Notes: generated by a model from the sequence alone, not told the origin. 64,000 nt of DNA from Morganella psychrotolerans (GCF_001676155.1 NZ_LZEW01000023.1:248001-312000); one strand, 5' to 3'. Shown: positions 20,186-31,120, counted from the stretch's first letter. A program made the numbers and translations.

Positions 20186-20815
20186 ATGGATGCCGTTATT
20201 CATTTGATCAACTGTGCGGACCTGCCAAGCAACAATATCAACTTCATGCTCGACGATATGAACTGTGAAGTAAAATCCTACTCATCTGAGCAGGCTTTTC
20301 TTAAATACTATGTCAATACACCAAAAGAGCACGCCCGCGAATGTATTATTCTGGAAGTCGGTGAATCTTCAGCAGAAGCATTTTATCTGATTGATGAACT
20401 TAAACGCCTGAAAAGTATTATTCCGACGATTGTTATTACCGCATATCCCTCTTTTGAAACCTGCCGCCGTGCCTTCAAAGCCGGTGTACTGGAGTTCTTT
20501 AAAAAACCAATTAATTCTGAATTGTTAGTTAATGCAATTCATGATGCATTTGGTCAATATGAAAAAAGCCTTAGTAAATACCATACTTATCAACGGCTAA
20601 AAGATAAATTCAGTAAGTTATCCGCACGCGAAAAAGAAGTTATGGATATGATCCTGGATGGAAATACCAGTAAAGAAGCAGCACAGAAACTGTCTCTGTC
20701 TCCGCGTACCGTTGAAGTTCATCGTTCTAATATGTATACCAAATTACGTATTAAATCATTACCTCAGCTTGTGCAGGAATACGATTTCTACAAAAATTAT
20801 TCCGATTCTATCTGA
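20186..20815 (+). CDS. FixJ-like response regulator with degenerate receiver
   Basis: 209 residues: a receiver-like domain (1-122), a short helix and a LuxR-type DNA-binding domain (about 140-200; LSAREKEVMDMI, SKEAAQKLSLSPRTVEVHR). The switch Thr (Thr85) and Lys (Lys107 in FFKKP) are present, but the phosphorylated Asp is replaced by Glu57 (IILEVG) and the acidic pair near residue 10 is Asn-Cys. It therefore probably does not take phosphate from a kinase and may be fixed in one state, or respond to a ligand or partner. No histidine kinase is near. The ribosome site AAGGAG is strong, and the gene sits alone. Confidence 0.8.
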   Translation: MDAVIHLINCADLPSNNINFMLDDMNCEVKSYSSEQAFLKYYVNTPKEHARECIILEVGESSAEAFYLIDELKRLKSIIPTIVITAYPSFETCRRAFKAGVLEFFKKPINSELLVNAIHDAFGQYEKSLSKYHTYQRLKDKFSKLSAREKEVMDMILDGNTSKEAAQKLSLSPRTVEVHRSNMYTKLRIKSLPQLVQEYDFYKNYSDSI

Positions 20816-21371
20816 TTCAGATTGATATTATTATTTATATTCCGTTATTTATAAGAAAATAACATACCGATGATTTTATATTTTTACTCTTGTCTAATTC
20901 ACTTAACTGTCTTTGGCATATTTCCGTCAATGTGGGATCAGGTATATCACCCGTGATCCCACCTAAAATTTACTATTTTACTTATTACAACAATTCGTAA
21001 CGAAATAACATACTAAACGTATTTGCGGTATGTATGCGCTGTTAGTACATACTGTAATAGTGATATAGTCTGAAAAACTAATTTTATGATACCGCTTTTA
21101 CCTTAAATAAATAAAAACCTAAGATGATAAATTTATATTCAATTACGCATTTTAGTATTTTGTTACAATTTTGACACTTGGCCTTGTTACGCCTGCTGTG
21201 CGTAACAAAGGATGGCTGTTTGCCAAATCCCGCCTTCAAACCTTCTGCTTATTTATCATATCAAGATAATATTGCTCTCTTCTGAGAACGTATTCAGTAA
21301 CTCAATAATGCCGTGTTAATTTTTTCATTTTTGCAGAGACTCTCAACCTTCCGGATCATCAGTGACTCGTT
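20816..21371. other. 550-bp intergenic region with two strong hairpins
   Basis: No coding frame. It holds two perfect 9-bp inverted repeats: GTGGGATCA / TGATCCCAC (20932-20962) and TTGTTACGC / GCGTAACAA with a 7-base loop (21184-21208), the latter enclosed by TTGGC / GCCAA. Neither is followed by a T tract. A small RNA ending at the terminator at 21372 is possible but not shown. Confidence 0.4.
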
Positions 21372-21416
21372 ACAGATATAAAAAAAGCATCCATTGGATG
21401 CTTTTTTTATATCTGT
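21372..21416. terminator. perfect 22-bp inverted-repeat terminator
   Basis: Two exact 22-base arms around a single T: ACAGATATAAAAAAAGCATC and its partner, giving a GC-containing stem GCATCCA with A and T tracts on both sides. It should stop transcription from either side, and is placed to end the minus-strand coiled-coil operon. Its last base touches an ERIC remnant. Confidence 0.85.
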
Positions 21417-21476
21417 ATACCCTTATTCATTCAAACTGCAGGTTCGTTGGCTGCATCTTGAATGACGTTGGGTATA
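21416..21476 (-). repeat. ERIC-type repeat, copy 5 (61 bp remnant)
   Basis: Only the two ends remain: on the minus strand CATTCAAGATGCAG joins GCCAACGAACCTGCAG. The missing part is bounded by a GCAG direct repeat. Confidence 0.8.
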
Positions 21477-21484
21477 TACATACG

Positions 21485-24400
21485 TTATTCAATTTTCAGT
21501 ACGTTCAGCGTAATCATCGACATTGAGTTTGGCGGGATCTGACCTTCAATTCCTTCAACACCGTAACCACCCTCAGGTTTAATATAAACATCAACCTGTC
21601 CGCCGACACCGGCAAGAGACACAAATTTCGCTAAATCTCCCGGCAGCTCGTTAAACGGAACCACCGCAGGTGCATCTTTGCCATGAGAAACCGTTACTGA
21701 GCCATCTGTCAGCTCTTCACGCATAGCAAATGTAATTGTTTTACCTTTCAGGGCTTTATTTTTCTGTCCCTGTTTTGTCACACGGAAATAGACATCCGGT
21801 GACATTTTTTCGTACTTCTGACTTTCCAACCGGGTTATCAGCTCTTTATTTTTTCGTTTATTCAGCTCACCAACCTGTTGGAACGTATACGCAGTAACCG
21901 CTTTATTTTTTTCTTCTTCTTTCGCTATCTTCGTATTCAGCGTGTTATTAACCGTACGCTGCGTGTCGACAGCCGCTTTCTGTTTATCCATTTCTTTCTG
22001 TAATGCAGTATATTTAGCGGCAATATCTGCATTCTCTTTCAGCTTCGCTGTAGCTTTTACCAGCTCGGCATCTTTATCTGCCAGTTGTTTTTTCTGATTA
22101 TCCAGTTGCGTATTCAACTTCGCTAAGGCTACATCAGATTTAGCCAGGGCTTCAACCTGCTGCGCTTTTTCTTTTAACTCTTTATCCAGTTGGGCAACCC
22201 GCTGCTGCTCGGCAGCAAGTTTCTTATTCAGGTCAGCATTATCTGTCTGTATTGTTCCGCTCTCTTTTTCTGAACCGGAGACTTTTGCTGATAACATTTT
22301 TTTTATCGGCGGTCAACTGAGCAATTTTTTGCTCAAGTGTCGCTTTATCAACAGCCAGTGCAGCCAGGTCTTTTTTCAGATTGTCGCTCTGACGGACATT
22401 TTCAACTTCTCTGCTCTGTAACTGCGCCATCAGCTTGAGTTTATCGGCATCACGCTGCTGTAATTCTTTTTCCAGCACCTGTAACTGACCGGAAACATTG
22501 GTCATATCAGTCTTTTCAGAACTCAGCAGAGCGATACTTTTCTGAGAACGTTCTTTATCTGCCGTCAGCTGAGCAATCTGTTTTTCCAGCCCGGCTTTAT
22601 CTGCACTCAGTGCCACCAGCTCTTTTTTCAGCTGTGCGCTCTGTTTATCACTGTCGTTACCGCGATCGGACAGTTGTGCCGCCAGTACCTGTTTTTCAGC
22701 ATCACGCTGTTTCAGTTGCAGTTCCAGCGCACTCAGTTTTTGAGTGACTACAGCCATATCCGCATTTTTGTTATTCAGCTGCGTGATATTTTTACCGGCC
22801 TGAGCCTGTTCTTCGGTCAGACGGGCAATCTGCTCAGCCAGAACGGCTTTATCTGCTGTCAGCGTTGACACATCTTTCTTCAATTGCGAATTTTGTTGCT
22901 GACTATCTGTCGTTTTTTGTAACAACTGCATAGCAAGCACCTGCTTTTCAGCATCTCTTGCCTGAAGTTGTTTATTTAAATCCGCCAGTTGCTGTGTCAT
23001 TTTCTGCATATCTGCATTTTTATTATTCAGCAATCCGGCATTTTTTGCTGATGCCGCGTTATCTGCCATCAGCGTTGCAATCTGTTTTTCCAGCCCGGCT
23101 TTATCCGCTGTCAGGGCAGTCAGCTCTTTTCTCAGTTGAGCACTCTGTTTATCACTGTCTGTTCCGCGGCTGGCCAGTTGAGCCGTCAGCGACGATTTTT
23201 CCGTATCACTTTGTTTTAATTTGTCTTCAGTCGCGGCCAGTTGCTGTGATATTTTTGCAATATCTGCATTCTTGCTGCTGAGTAAGGCAATATTTTTTTT
23301 CCGACAGATTTTGATCCGTACTCATCTGTGCAACCTGTTTTTCAAGTGTTGCTTTTTCTGTCGTTAATGCTGCAATACGGGTTTTCAGCTGCGCATTCTG
23401 TTTGCTGCTTTCGGTATCCTGTAATTGCAGTTTTGCAGTAAGCCGCTGTTTTTCAGCGTCTTGTGCCTGTAATTGTTTTTCAAGCTCCGTCAGCTTTTGC
23501 GACACCTTTGCCATATCCGCATTTTTATCCTGCAACAGAGCAATATTTTTTTTCTGCTACAGCGCTGTCTGATGTCAGTTTGGTAATTTGTTTTTCCAGC
23601 CCGGCTTTATCTGCCGTCAGTGCCAGTAAATCCCGTTTCAGGACATCACTTTCTTTTGTTTTATCCGTTGTCAGCGCCAGCATTTTTTCAGTCAGTTGCT
23701 GCTTATCCGCTTCCCGCTGCTGTAACTGTTTTTCCAGCGAGGTCAGTTTTTGCGTAACAGCCGCCATATCAGTATTTTTGTCCTGTAACAGAGCCATATT
23801 TTTCTCTGACAGGACTTTATCTGTATTAAGTTGCGCAATCTGTTTTACTAACAACGTCTTATCTGTGGTCAGTACCAGCAAATCCTTTTTCAGCTGTTCG
23901 CTCTGTTTGCTGTTATCTGCCGCCTGCTGACGTAACTGAGCCGTCAGGCTTTCTTTCTCTGCATCACGAACCGCAAGCTGTTTCTCAAGCCCGGTCAGTT
24001 TCTGTGACACTTTTGCCATGTCGGCATTTTTGTCCTGCAACAGCGCCAGATTTTTCTCTGACAAAAGGTTATCAGCCGTCAGTGTGGCTATCTGTTTATC
24101 TAACGCATTTTTTTTCTGTGGCAAGCGCCAGTAACTCTTTTTTCAGCAACTCAGTTTGTTTGCTGTTATCCGCATTCTTCTGTGAAAGTTGTTCAGTCAG
24201 TGCTGATTTCTCAGTATCGCGGATAGCTAATTGTTTTTCTAATTCAATAAGCTGCTGTGATATTTTTGCCACATCGGCATTTTTATCTTCCAGCAATGCA
24301 ATATTTTTATCCGACAGTTCTTTCTCTTTATTAAGAGATAAAATCTGTTTTTCCAGCTCTGTTTTTTCACCGGTCAGTGCCGTAATCTGACTTTCTGACT

Positions 24401-25331
24401 GACCATAGCGTGATAAATTTTCACTTATCTGCTGATTCAGTGAATCAATCGTTTTTCTGTTTTGATCCAGTTCAGCGGCTAACTGTGCATTACCACCCTC
24501 TGCGGCGGCTTTAAGCTGATTGTTTGCCAGAGTCAGCGATTTTAACGTCATCTCATTTTTCGCAATCTCAATGAGGGAATCGTCATAGTCGCGCTTAACC
24601 TGCTGGTACTTTTCGTTCAATGCCGCCAGTTCACGGCTCACATCCTGTAGTTTTATACGGGTGAGACGCAGCTGTTTCTGTGTATCCGTCGGCTTAAACC
24701 AGTTTTCAGGTTCCAGCACACGGGCCACAGTCAGCGGCAGTTCGGAGAAATAAGTCATTGAACGGAAAGGTTCACCCAACATGGAGAACATAATTTCCGG
24801 TGTGAGAATGAGTGAGGAGGATTGACGTCCGGGGATTGGTGAGAAAACAAATCCCTTGTGTTTTCCGCTCCATTTCTGGCTGTCGCGAACCAGATAAGCC
24901 GGTGACCACTGAGGGTATCCGACAGGAATAGGGTTGGTTACAACAACCGGTTCCTTAACCACAATGGTTTCACATTGTGCCGGCACAGAGATTGCCGGGG
25001 CTGTTGTTTCCGCTTTCTGAGTACTCACTGTCCGTGTTGCGCGTTCAGACGCAGGCGGGACAGAATTTCTTTCTGCGCGGGACACTTTTTGTGTGCCTTT
25101 GCGTGACGACCCGGTGGTTTTTCCCGCAGATTTTACTGCCGGAGCCCGGTCAACCCGCTGAGCGGGATACTTGTTAGGTTGCTGAACGGAAGCAGGAAAA
25201 CTGCCTGAATCTTTCTCAGTCTGAATATAACGATCAAAATCTTCTATAACCTGATTAAATTCAGATGCCGTTGCCGGTTGTACTACCGCAAACAATGCTA
25301 CCGTAATACACAACCTAATGTTCAGTCTCAT
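21485..25331 (-). pseudogene. giant periplasmic coiled-coil protein with FKBP-like C-terminus, four frameshifts
   Basis: Removing one base from each of four T8 runs (22296-22303, 23293-23300, 23546-23553, 24108-24115) gives one 1,280-residue protein. Order: signal peptide (cleavage near ATA-SEF), a Pro/Thr/Arg-rich linker to about 110, a unique domain to about 215, then coiled coil with eight tandem 84-residue repeats (12 heptads; consensus LEKQIAQL, ADMAKVSQKL, RDAEKQ, DLxALTADKAG), then a shorter coiled coil and an FKBP-like domain from about 1,170 ending GYGVEGIEGQIPPNSM. The aromatic pocket of active FKBPs is not evident, so isomerase activity is doubtful. It overlaps the lipoprotein gene by ATGA. 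Function unknown; a long periplasmic spacer or scaffold is my inference. Confidence 0.75.
22500..24380 (-). repeat. tandem 252-bp coding repeats
   Basis: Aligned landmarks (the ADMAK codons) fall at 24268, 24015, 23763, 23510, 23257 and 23005: steps of 253, 252, 253, 253 and 252, with further units to about 22500. Each step of 253 contains one of the T8 frame breaks, so the extra base is visible within the gene itself. About eight units in all. Confidence 0.8.
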
Positions 25332-25789
25332 AACCCGTTAACCTTCTCCAGGGTATTCTCAATAGACAGAACAGAGTAATAACGAACCTGCGCGCACAGG
25401 ACTTTGGTTTTCGCTTCAACGGTCATTTTCAACAGTTTAAGCGTATCCGGGCTGGCAGTTTTTTCAAGCTGACGATACAGTCCGTTGATCTGGCTGATTT
25501 CACTGAACGCAGACACCATCTGACTATAGTCTTTCGGTGAAATCGTTTTCAGTGAATCGAGTTCTTTTACACACATACTCAGCTCAGGGGAGATCGGTCC
25601 GGAAGAGTGCTGCAATTCAGGTCTTGGCAAAGGTGCTGATGTTCTCACCGGCTCAGGCTGAACCGGCTGAACCGGTTGTGCCACTGGTGCCGGGGCAGGC
25701 GGAGTATATAATGAACAACCTGACAGGGTTACCACGCCTCCTAACAGGAGTATCCCCGTCATTTTGTTCAGTGCTGTCTTGGATAACAT
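25328..25789 (-). CDS. small lipoprotein, partner of the coiled-coil protein
   Basis: 153 residues. The signal ends in a lipobox, LSGC, with the lipidated Cys near residue 25, followed by a Pro/Val/Gln-rich linker (25-60) and a helical domain with two cysteines (CVKELD, VLCAQ). AAGGTG precedes ATG 25789. The stop overlaps the next start as ATGA, so translation of the two is coupled. It is probably an outer-membrane-anchored partner; I do not recognise the family. Confidence 0.75.
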   Translation of the reverse strand: MLSKTALNKMTGILLLGGVVTLSGCSLYTPPAPAPVAQPVQPVQPEPVRTSAPLPRPELQHSSGPISPELSMCVKELDSLKTISPKDYSQMVSAFSEISQINGLYRQLEKTASPDTLKLLKMTVEAKTKVLCAQVRYYSVLSIENTLEKVNGL

Positions 25790-26739
25790 AGTTTCACCTT
25801 AGAGAAATAATTTGGCCACTGCTGCGTTGTGCAAAAATAGGCACCAATTGTATAGCCAGAGCTTCTGAAAATAAACTCTAACCTGTCACAACTCAGGCTT
25901 ATATAACATACATTACGCCGCGGGTGAGTCTTAACTATTCGTTTTTTGTTATCCGAACACCTTACCACAGCCGCACAATCTGAATTTTCATGCTTATCGC
26001 GCTAACAATTTTTCTTCGTTATTATTCTGCTCTGCAGGTCTGTTGTTGCAGACCGAGAACATAAATCAGCCAATTTATTTTACAGGATACGTTCCGGATA
26101 ATTGCCGGAAATTCTGTAATAATTAATCAAAACATGTATCAGGGTATGTGTATACGTCCAAAAAAAGAACATACAAAATGAAACTATCCCTGATGGGCTA
26201 TTATATCTTATCCACGAATAAAATCGATTAACCGCCACAGACAACTCTGCTGTAAATCTGAAAGCATTACGATGATTACAGGATAAGTGCGCAACCTGAT
26301 GTTATCCTGAGTTCTCAGCCGGAGTATAAATGAATATTTTGTGTGTGTTATCTCTTTTTTTCTTAATTATGCGACAGCGCTTGTGTTCCGCCTTACCTGC
26401 TTATTTTCCTTATTATTTAATGATAAAGCCATTATCCGTACATAATTTAAAATTAGCAGGATTTATCAGGTTTATTACGCTTAATACGACTGATATCCCT
26501 ATCAAACGATATACCCGTCATACTTCAGGATGCCTGGTCGTTGACTACTCAAAGCCCGAATTATTCAGGGAATAGATTATCATTATGTCTCTGCTTAGTG
26601 CCGGATTATCAATAATGACGGTATTTTCTCTCTCAATATGAGAGAGCACCGGAAAATAAAATGGCGTTTTGCCGCACTCCGCTTTATTTTTTTTACCTCA
26701 GTCACAAATTCCTCTGTAAATTACGCTATTTCTCCCTGC
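25790..26739. other. 950-bp intergenic region before xdhA
   Basis: AT-rich. It holds the promoters of the lipoprotein operon (leftward) and of xdhA (rightward), plus a 7-bp hairpin CTCTCTC / GAGAGAG at 26628-26646 about 100 bases upstream of the sigma54 promoter, where an activator could bind. An 81-codon frame at 26330-26575 has no ribosome site or family and I do not count it. Confidence 0.5.
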
Positions 26740-26755
26740 TGGCGTATTTATTGCT
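26740..26755 (+). promoter_or_regulatory. sigma54 promoter of xdhABC
   Basis: TGGCGTATTTATTGCT matches the -24/-12 consensus TGGC-N7-TTGC exactly. Start of transcription would be near 26766, about 35 bases before the ATG. Confidence 0.8.
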
Positions 26756-26800
26756 TGTTTTCAGGTATGCACTCTTTTCCTGAAAGCCGGAGAAACAATA

Positions 26801-29108
26801 ATGTCTGAAGCAGTCGGAAAACACGCCGTGGGTACACCTTACCTGCGCGTCGATGCTCTGAGTAAAACGTCAGGGCGTGCCCGCTATACCGATGATATGC
26901 CCATGCCGGGTATGCATTACGCCAAATATGTCCGCAGCACTATTGCACACGGTATAGTCACCTCCGTTGATACCGCAGAGGCGCTCGCGATGCCGGGCGT
27001 GGTGGCCGTCTTTACGTGTGACGATGTGCCGCCAATTCCGTTTGCGACCGCCGGACACGCCTGGTCACTGGAGCCTGCCAAACGCGATGTGGCTGACCGC
27101 CTGCTGCTCAACCGCCATGTTCGCCACCATGGCGACGGTGTGGCTATTGTGGTTGCCCGTGATGAACTGAGCGCAGAAAAAGCGGCAGCGCGGGTGAAAG
27201 TCACTTATGACGAACTGCCGGTGATTACCTCACCACAAGCGGCACTCGCCGCTGATGCGCCACCGATCCATGCCTGCGGCAATCTGCTCAAACGCACGTC
27301 CATCAATGCAGAGAGCGCAAAAGCGACGGTCAGCCGTTCGCCGTACCAGTTCCGTGGTCATTTTGATACGCCGGTTGTCCAGCATTGCCACATGGAAGGC
27401 GTTACCTGCTACGCATGGCAGGAAAATGATCATAAAATTTCTATCGTATCCAGCACACAGATCCCGCATATTGTCCGCCGGGTCGTCGCACAGGCGCTGG
27501 ATGTGCCCTGGTCACACATTCGTGTGATTAAGCCGTATATCGGCGGCGGCTTCGGTAACAAGCAGGATGTGCTGGAAGAGCCGATGGCAGCCTGGCTGAC
27601 ACTCAAACTCGGCGGCATTCCTGTCAAAGTGGAACTGAGCCGCGAAGAGTGCTTTTTTGCCACGCGCACACGCCATGCTTTCCATATCGATGCGCAAATG
27701 GGGCTGACCGCAGAAGGCACGCTTAATGGTTATCATCTGGATGTGATTTCCAATACCGGTGCGTACGCCTCTCACGGACACTCCATTGCCTCCGCCGGGG
27801 GAAATAAAATCCCGTACCTTTATCCCCGCTGCGACTACGGTTATTCTGCCGCAACTGTGTATACCAATTTCCCGGCAGCCGGTGCTATGCGAGGTTATGG
27901 TGCGCCGCAGGTCACGTTTGCACTTGAATGCCTGATGGATGATGCCGCCGCTCAGCTGAATATCGACCCGGTTGAGATCCGCCTGCGTAATGCAGCACAA
28001 ACCGGAGACTGCAACCCGGTCAATAAAAAAAACGATTTACAGCGCGGGCTTAATTGAGTGCCTGAAACAGGGAAGAGAACTGTTCGGCTGGGATGAACGC
28101 AAGGCGCTGGCGCTGGCAACCAGAGGCGATATCCGCAGGGGTGTCGGTGTTGCCTGCTTCAGTTATTCCTCCAACACCTACCCAGTCGGTGTGGAAATTG
28201 CCAGTGCGCGCCTGCTGATGAACCAGGACGGCACCATCAATGTGCAGGTCGGTGCAACCGAAATCGGGCAGGGATCTGACACGGTATTTTCCCAGATGGT
28301 CGCTGAAACCCTCGGCGTGCCCGTCAGCACCATTCAGTTGATCTCCACACAGGATACCGATATCTCACCGTTTGACCCGGGCGCATTTGCGTCACGTCAG
28401 AGTTATGTTACGGCTCCCGCACTGAAAGAGGCAGCTCTGACATTACGGCAGAAGATCCTGGCTCATGCCTCGCAGATGACTCACCAGGCCGCCTTTAATA
28501 TGACGATCCTCAACGGGGATGTTGTTCTGGAGGCACAACCGGAAATCGTCATTACCACGGTTGCCGAAGTCGCAATGCACAGTTTTTATCATCAGGAAAT
28601 CGGCGGGCAGCTCTCAGCTGAATCTTCTTATAAGACACAAACCAATCCGCCGGCATTCGGCTGTACGTTTGTTGATGTCACGGTCGATATCCCGATGTGT
28701 CAGGTGACAATAAACCGCATTATTAATATGCATGATTCAGGTCAGATCCTGAACCCGCAACTGGCCACCGGTCAGGTTCACGGCGGGATGGGAATGGGGA
28801 TCGGCTGGGCGCTGTTTGAAGAGATGCTGATCAACGAAAAATCCGGTGTTGTCCATAACCCTAATCTGCTCGACTACAAAATGCCGACAATGGTTGATCT
28901 GCCGGATCTGGAATGCGGTTTTGTCGAGACGTACGAGCCGCAATCTGCCTATGGTCATAAATCACTGGGAGAGCCGCCGATTATTTCCCCGGCTGCCGCT
29001 ATCCGTAATGCTATCCGGATGGCGACAGGTATTTCCATCAATGAAATTCCGATGACACCAAAACGGCTGTTCCGGGAATTTGTCAACGCCGGGCTAATCA
29101 GGGGATAA
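26801..29108 (+). pseudogene. xdhA: xanthine dehydrogenase molybdenum subunit, frameshifted in an A8 run
   Basis: Two frames (26801-28057 and 27972-29108) overlap. Taking one base from the A8 run at 28025-28032 gives 768 residues; the joint (NPVNKKTIYSAGL) matches E. coli XdhA (752 residues), which lacks the short N-terminal extension here. Key segments of the molybdopterin subunit are seen: GGGFGNKQDVLEEP (about 247), AGAMRGYGAPQ (about 364), QVGATEIGQGSDT (about 485) and the catalytic GHKSLGEPP (about 725). It hydroxylates hypoxanthine or xanthine. The GGAG site is good, the stop overlaps xdhB by one base, and a sigma54 promoter stands just upstream. Confidence 0.88.
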
Positions 29109-29992
29109 TGACGATGTATGATTTTGAAACTTACAAACGCGCTGAGAGCATCACTCATGCCGTCGCCCTGCTTGCTGAAAACCCGCAGGCAAAACTACTG
29201 GCAGGCGGAACAGATGTCTTAATTCAGTTACATCATCTGAATGAGCGCTTCCGTCATATTGTGGATATCCATGACTTACCGGCACTGCGCGGAATAAGCG
29301 CTGATGATAACGGTCATATCCGGATAGGCTCTGCCACAACATTCTCCGAACTGATTGACAGCCCGCTGATTAATCAGTGCCTTCCCGCACTGAGCGAAGC
29401 GGCGGCAACCATTGCCGGACCACAAATCCGCAATGTGGCAACTTACGGCGGAAATATCTGTAACGGCGCCACCAGCGGCGACTCCGCCTGCCCTTCCCTG
29501 ATTTATCAGGCAGAGCTGGAAATTGCCACACCGGACGGCATCCGCCGCAGACCACTGCGCGGCTTCCATACCGGTCCGGGTAAAGTAGCCTTTGAGCCGG
29601 GCGAACTGCTGGTTGCATTCCATTTCTCGCCGGAAAATTACCAAAACAAAGGTGCGGCGAGCTATAAATACGCCATGCGTGGTGCGATGGATATTGCCAC
29701 AATCAACTGTGCGGCACTGTGTGATATCCGCGACGGACGCTTTGAAGAACTGCGCCTTGCCTTTGGTGTTGCCGCACCCACACCGGTACGCTGTGAGCAC
29801 GCTGAAGCGGCAGCTGTCGGGAAACCGGTCACATTAGCAACACTGAAAGCCGTCAGCCAGGCCATTGAGCAGGATGTTGCACCGCGCACCTCATGGCGCG
29901 CCGAAAAAGAGTTCCGCTTACATCTCATCCGTGTTCTGAGTGAACGGGTGATCCGCGCGGCGGCTGAACGCCTGGGAGAAAAAATCGCATGA
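29108..29992 (+). CDS. xdhB: xanthine dehydrogenase FAD subunit
   Basis: 294 residues (E. coli XdhB 292). FAD-binding motifs [11 protein letters not shown] (about 35) and [15 protein letters not shown] (about 115) of the vanillyl-alcohol-oxidase-type fold. It passes electrons from the iron-sulfur subunit to NAD+ or another acceptor. The ATG overlaps the xdhA stop (TAATG) and the stop overlaps the xdhC start (ATGA), so all three are translationally coupled. Confidence 0.93.
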   Translation: MTMYDFETYKRAESITHAVALLAENPQAKLLAGGTDVLIQLHHLNERFRHIVDIHDLPALRGISADDNGHIRIGSATTFSELIDSPLINQCLPALSEAAATIAGPQIRNVATYGGNICNGATSGDSACPSLIYQAELEIATPDGIRRRPLRGFHTGPGKVAFEPGELLVAFHFSPENYQNKGAASYKYAMRGAMDIATINCAALCDIRDGRFEELRLAFGVAAPTPVRCEHAEAAAVGKPVTLATLKAVSQAIEQDVAPRTSWRAEKEFRLHLIRVLSERVIRAAAERLGEKIA

Positions 29993-30468
29993 ATATGAAA
30001 GAGTGGATAACTATCAACTGCACACTGAACGGGCAATTACGCGAGCTGACAGTCTCTCCGGCAGCAAGGCTGTCTGATATTCTGCGGGAGCAGGGATTGA
30101 TCAGCGTGAAACACGGCTGTTCCGTGGGCGAATGCGGTGCCTGTACGGTATTGATTGATGATGTGGCTATTGATACCTGCCTGTATCTCGCTGTCTGGGC
30201 AGACGGAAAACAGATCCGCACAGCAGAAGGCGAAATGAAAAACGGCAAACCGTCCGCAGTGCAGCAGGCATACGCTGAAAGCGGTGCCGTACAGTGCGGG
30301 TTCTGTACACCGGGACTGATTATGATGACCACCGGACTTCTGGAGAAACATAAGGGGCATCCCCTGACTATCCGCCAGATCCGCCACGGACTTGCCGGTA
30401 ACCTGTGCCGCTGTACCGGTTATCAGATGGTCGCAGATGCAGCCGATAAACTTCAGAAAAATCAGTAA
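29989..30468 (+). CDS. xdhC: xanthine dehydrogenase iron-sulfur subunit
   Basis: 159 residues, equal to E. coli. All eight ligands of two [2Fe-2S] clusters are present: Cys44, 49, 52 and 64 (plant ferredoxin type, [11 protein letters not shown]) and Cys103, 106, 140, 142 (CGFC, CRC). It is the electron relay of the XdhABC complex in the cytoplasm. Last gene of the operon; an ERIC copy follows within 20 bases. Confidence 0.94.
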   Translation: MNMKEWITINCTLNGQLRELTVSPAARLSDILREQGLISVKHGCSVGECGACTVLIDDVAIDTCLYLAVWADGKQIRTAEGEMKNGKPSAVQQAYAESGAVQCGFCTPGLIMMTTGLLEKHKGHPLTIRQIRHGLAGNLCRCTGYQMVADAADKLQKNQ

Positions 30469-30485
30469 AATAAATAAAATAAGTG

Positions 30486-30610
30486 ATACCCGACGTCATT
30501 CAGGATGCAGGCAGGCGGCAAGGGAAGACAGACGGGGAGCATACATAAGTATGTGACCCGGCGGGCGTAGTGCGGCCAACGAACCTGCAGTTTGAATGAA
30601 TAAGGGTATA
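30486..30610 (+). repeat. ERIC-type repeat, copy 6 (full length)
   Basis: Starts ATACCCGACG, full core, ends AATAAGGGTATA. It lies between the convergent xdhC and HxlR-family genes. Confidence 0.85.
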
Positions 30611-30626
30611 AAAACCGCAGCCGGTT

Positions 30627-30998
30627 TCAGGGCTGTGGCATCTGTCTTTTCATCAGTACCGGCAGCGCGTGCGCTTCTCCCCAGCTTTTGAGCATCAGTA
30701 ATATCGGCGTCAGTGATTCACCTGCTGCCGTCAAGCTGTATTCCACTTTCGGCGGCACTTGCGGATACACTTCCCGGTGGATCAGTTCAGCGGCTTCCAG
30801 CTCACGTAACTGCTTTGTCAGCATACGCGGCGTAATAAATACCAGATGCCGCCGCAGTTCATTAAACCGTTTTGTTCCACTGATCAGATGATAAAGGATC
30901 ATCCCTTTTCCTTTTCCGCCCATCAGTTCCAGTGATGCTTCCACCGGACAGGCTTCATAAGCGTATGACTCGTAGCGGGTCTTTTTTACAGTATCCAT
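30627..30998 (-). CDS. HxlR-family transcriptional regulator
   Basis: 123 residues, a single winged helix domain of the HxlR/MarR-like type: a Cys near the start (EACPVEASLEL), RFNELRRHL, ITPRMLTKQLRELEAAELI and PPKVEYSLT. Members often sense electrophiles or redox stress through that N-terminal Cys and repress a divergent oxidoreductase. ATG 30998 has AGG 5 bases upstream; the longer frame would need a TTG. It faces nfsB 122 bases away and very likely controls it. Confidence 0.85.
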   Translation of the reverse strand: MDTVKKTRYESYAYEACPVEASLELMGGKGKGMILYHLISGTKRFNELRRHLVFITPRMLTKQLRELEAAELIHREVYPQVPPKVEYSLTAAGESLTPILLMLKSWGEAHALPVLMKRQMPQP

Positions 30999-31120
30999 TT
31001 TGTACCTATATACCAAAAATGTGCGTACTTGTTAAAAATACATCATGGCTTATGATAAGCACCATTGAAAAATCAGCAATACAAATTAATCAGCACATAT
31101 TAATCAACAAGGACTCCGTT

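Noticed and set aside
22500-24380. Regular direct repeats that might suggest a CRISPR array
   Set aside because: The period is 252 bp, the repeats are coding throughout and encode heptads; there are no short identical repeats with unique spacers.
26330-26575. 81-codon frame before xdhA
   Set aside because: No ribosome site, no family, unusual composition, and it overlaps the presumed control region of xdhA.
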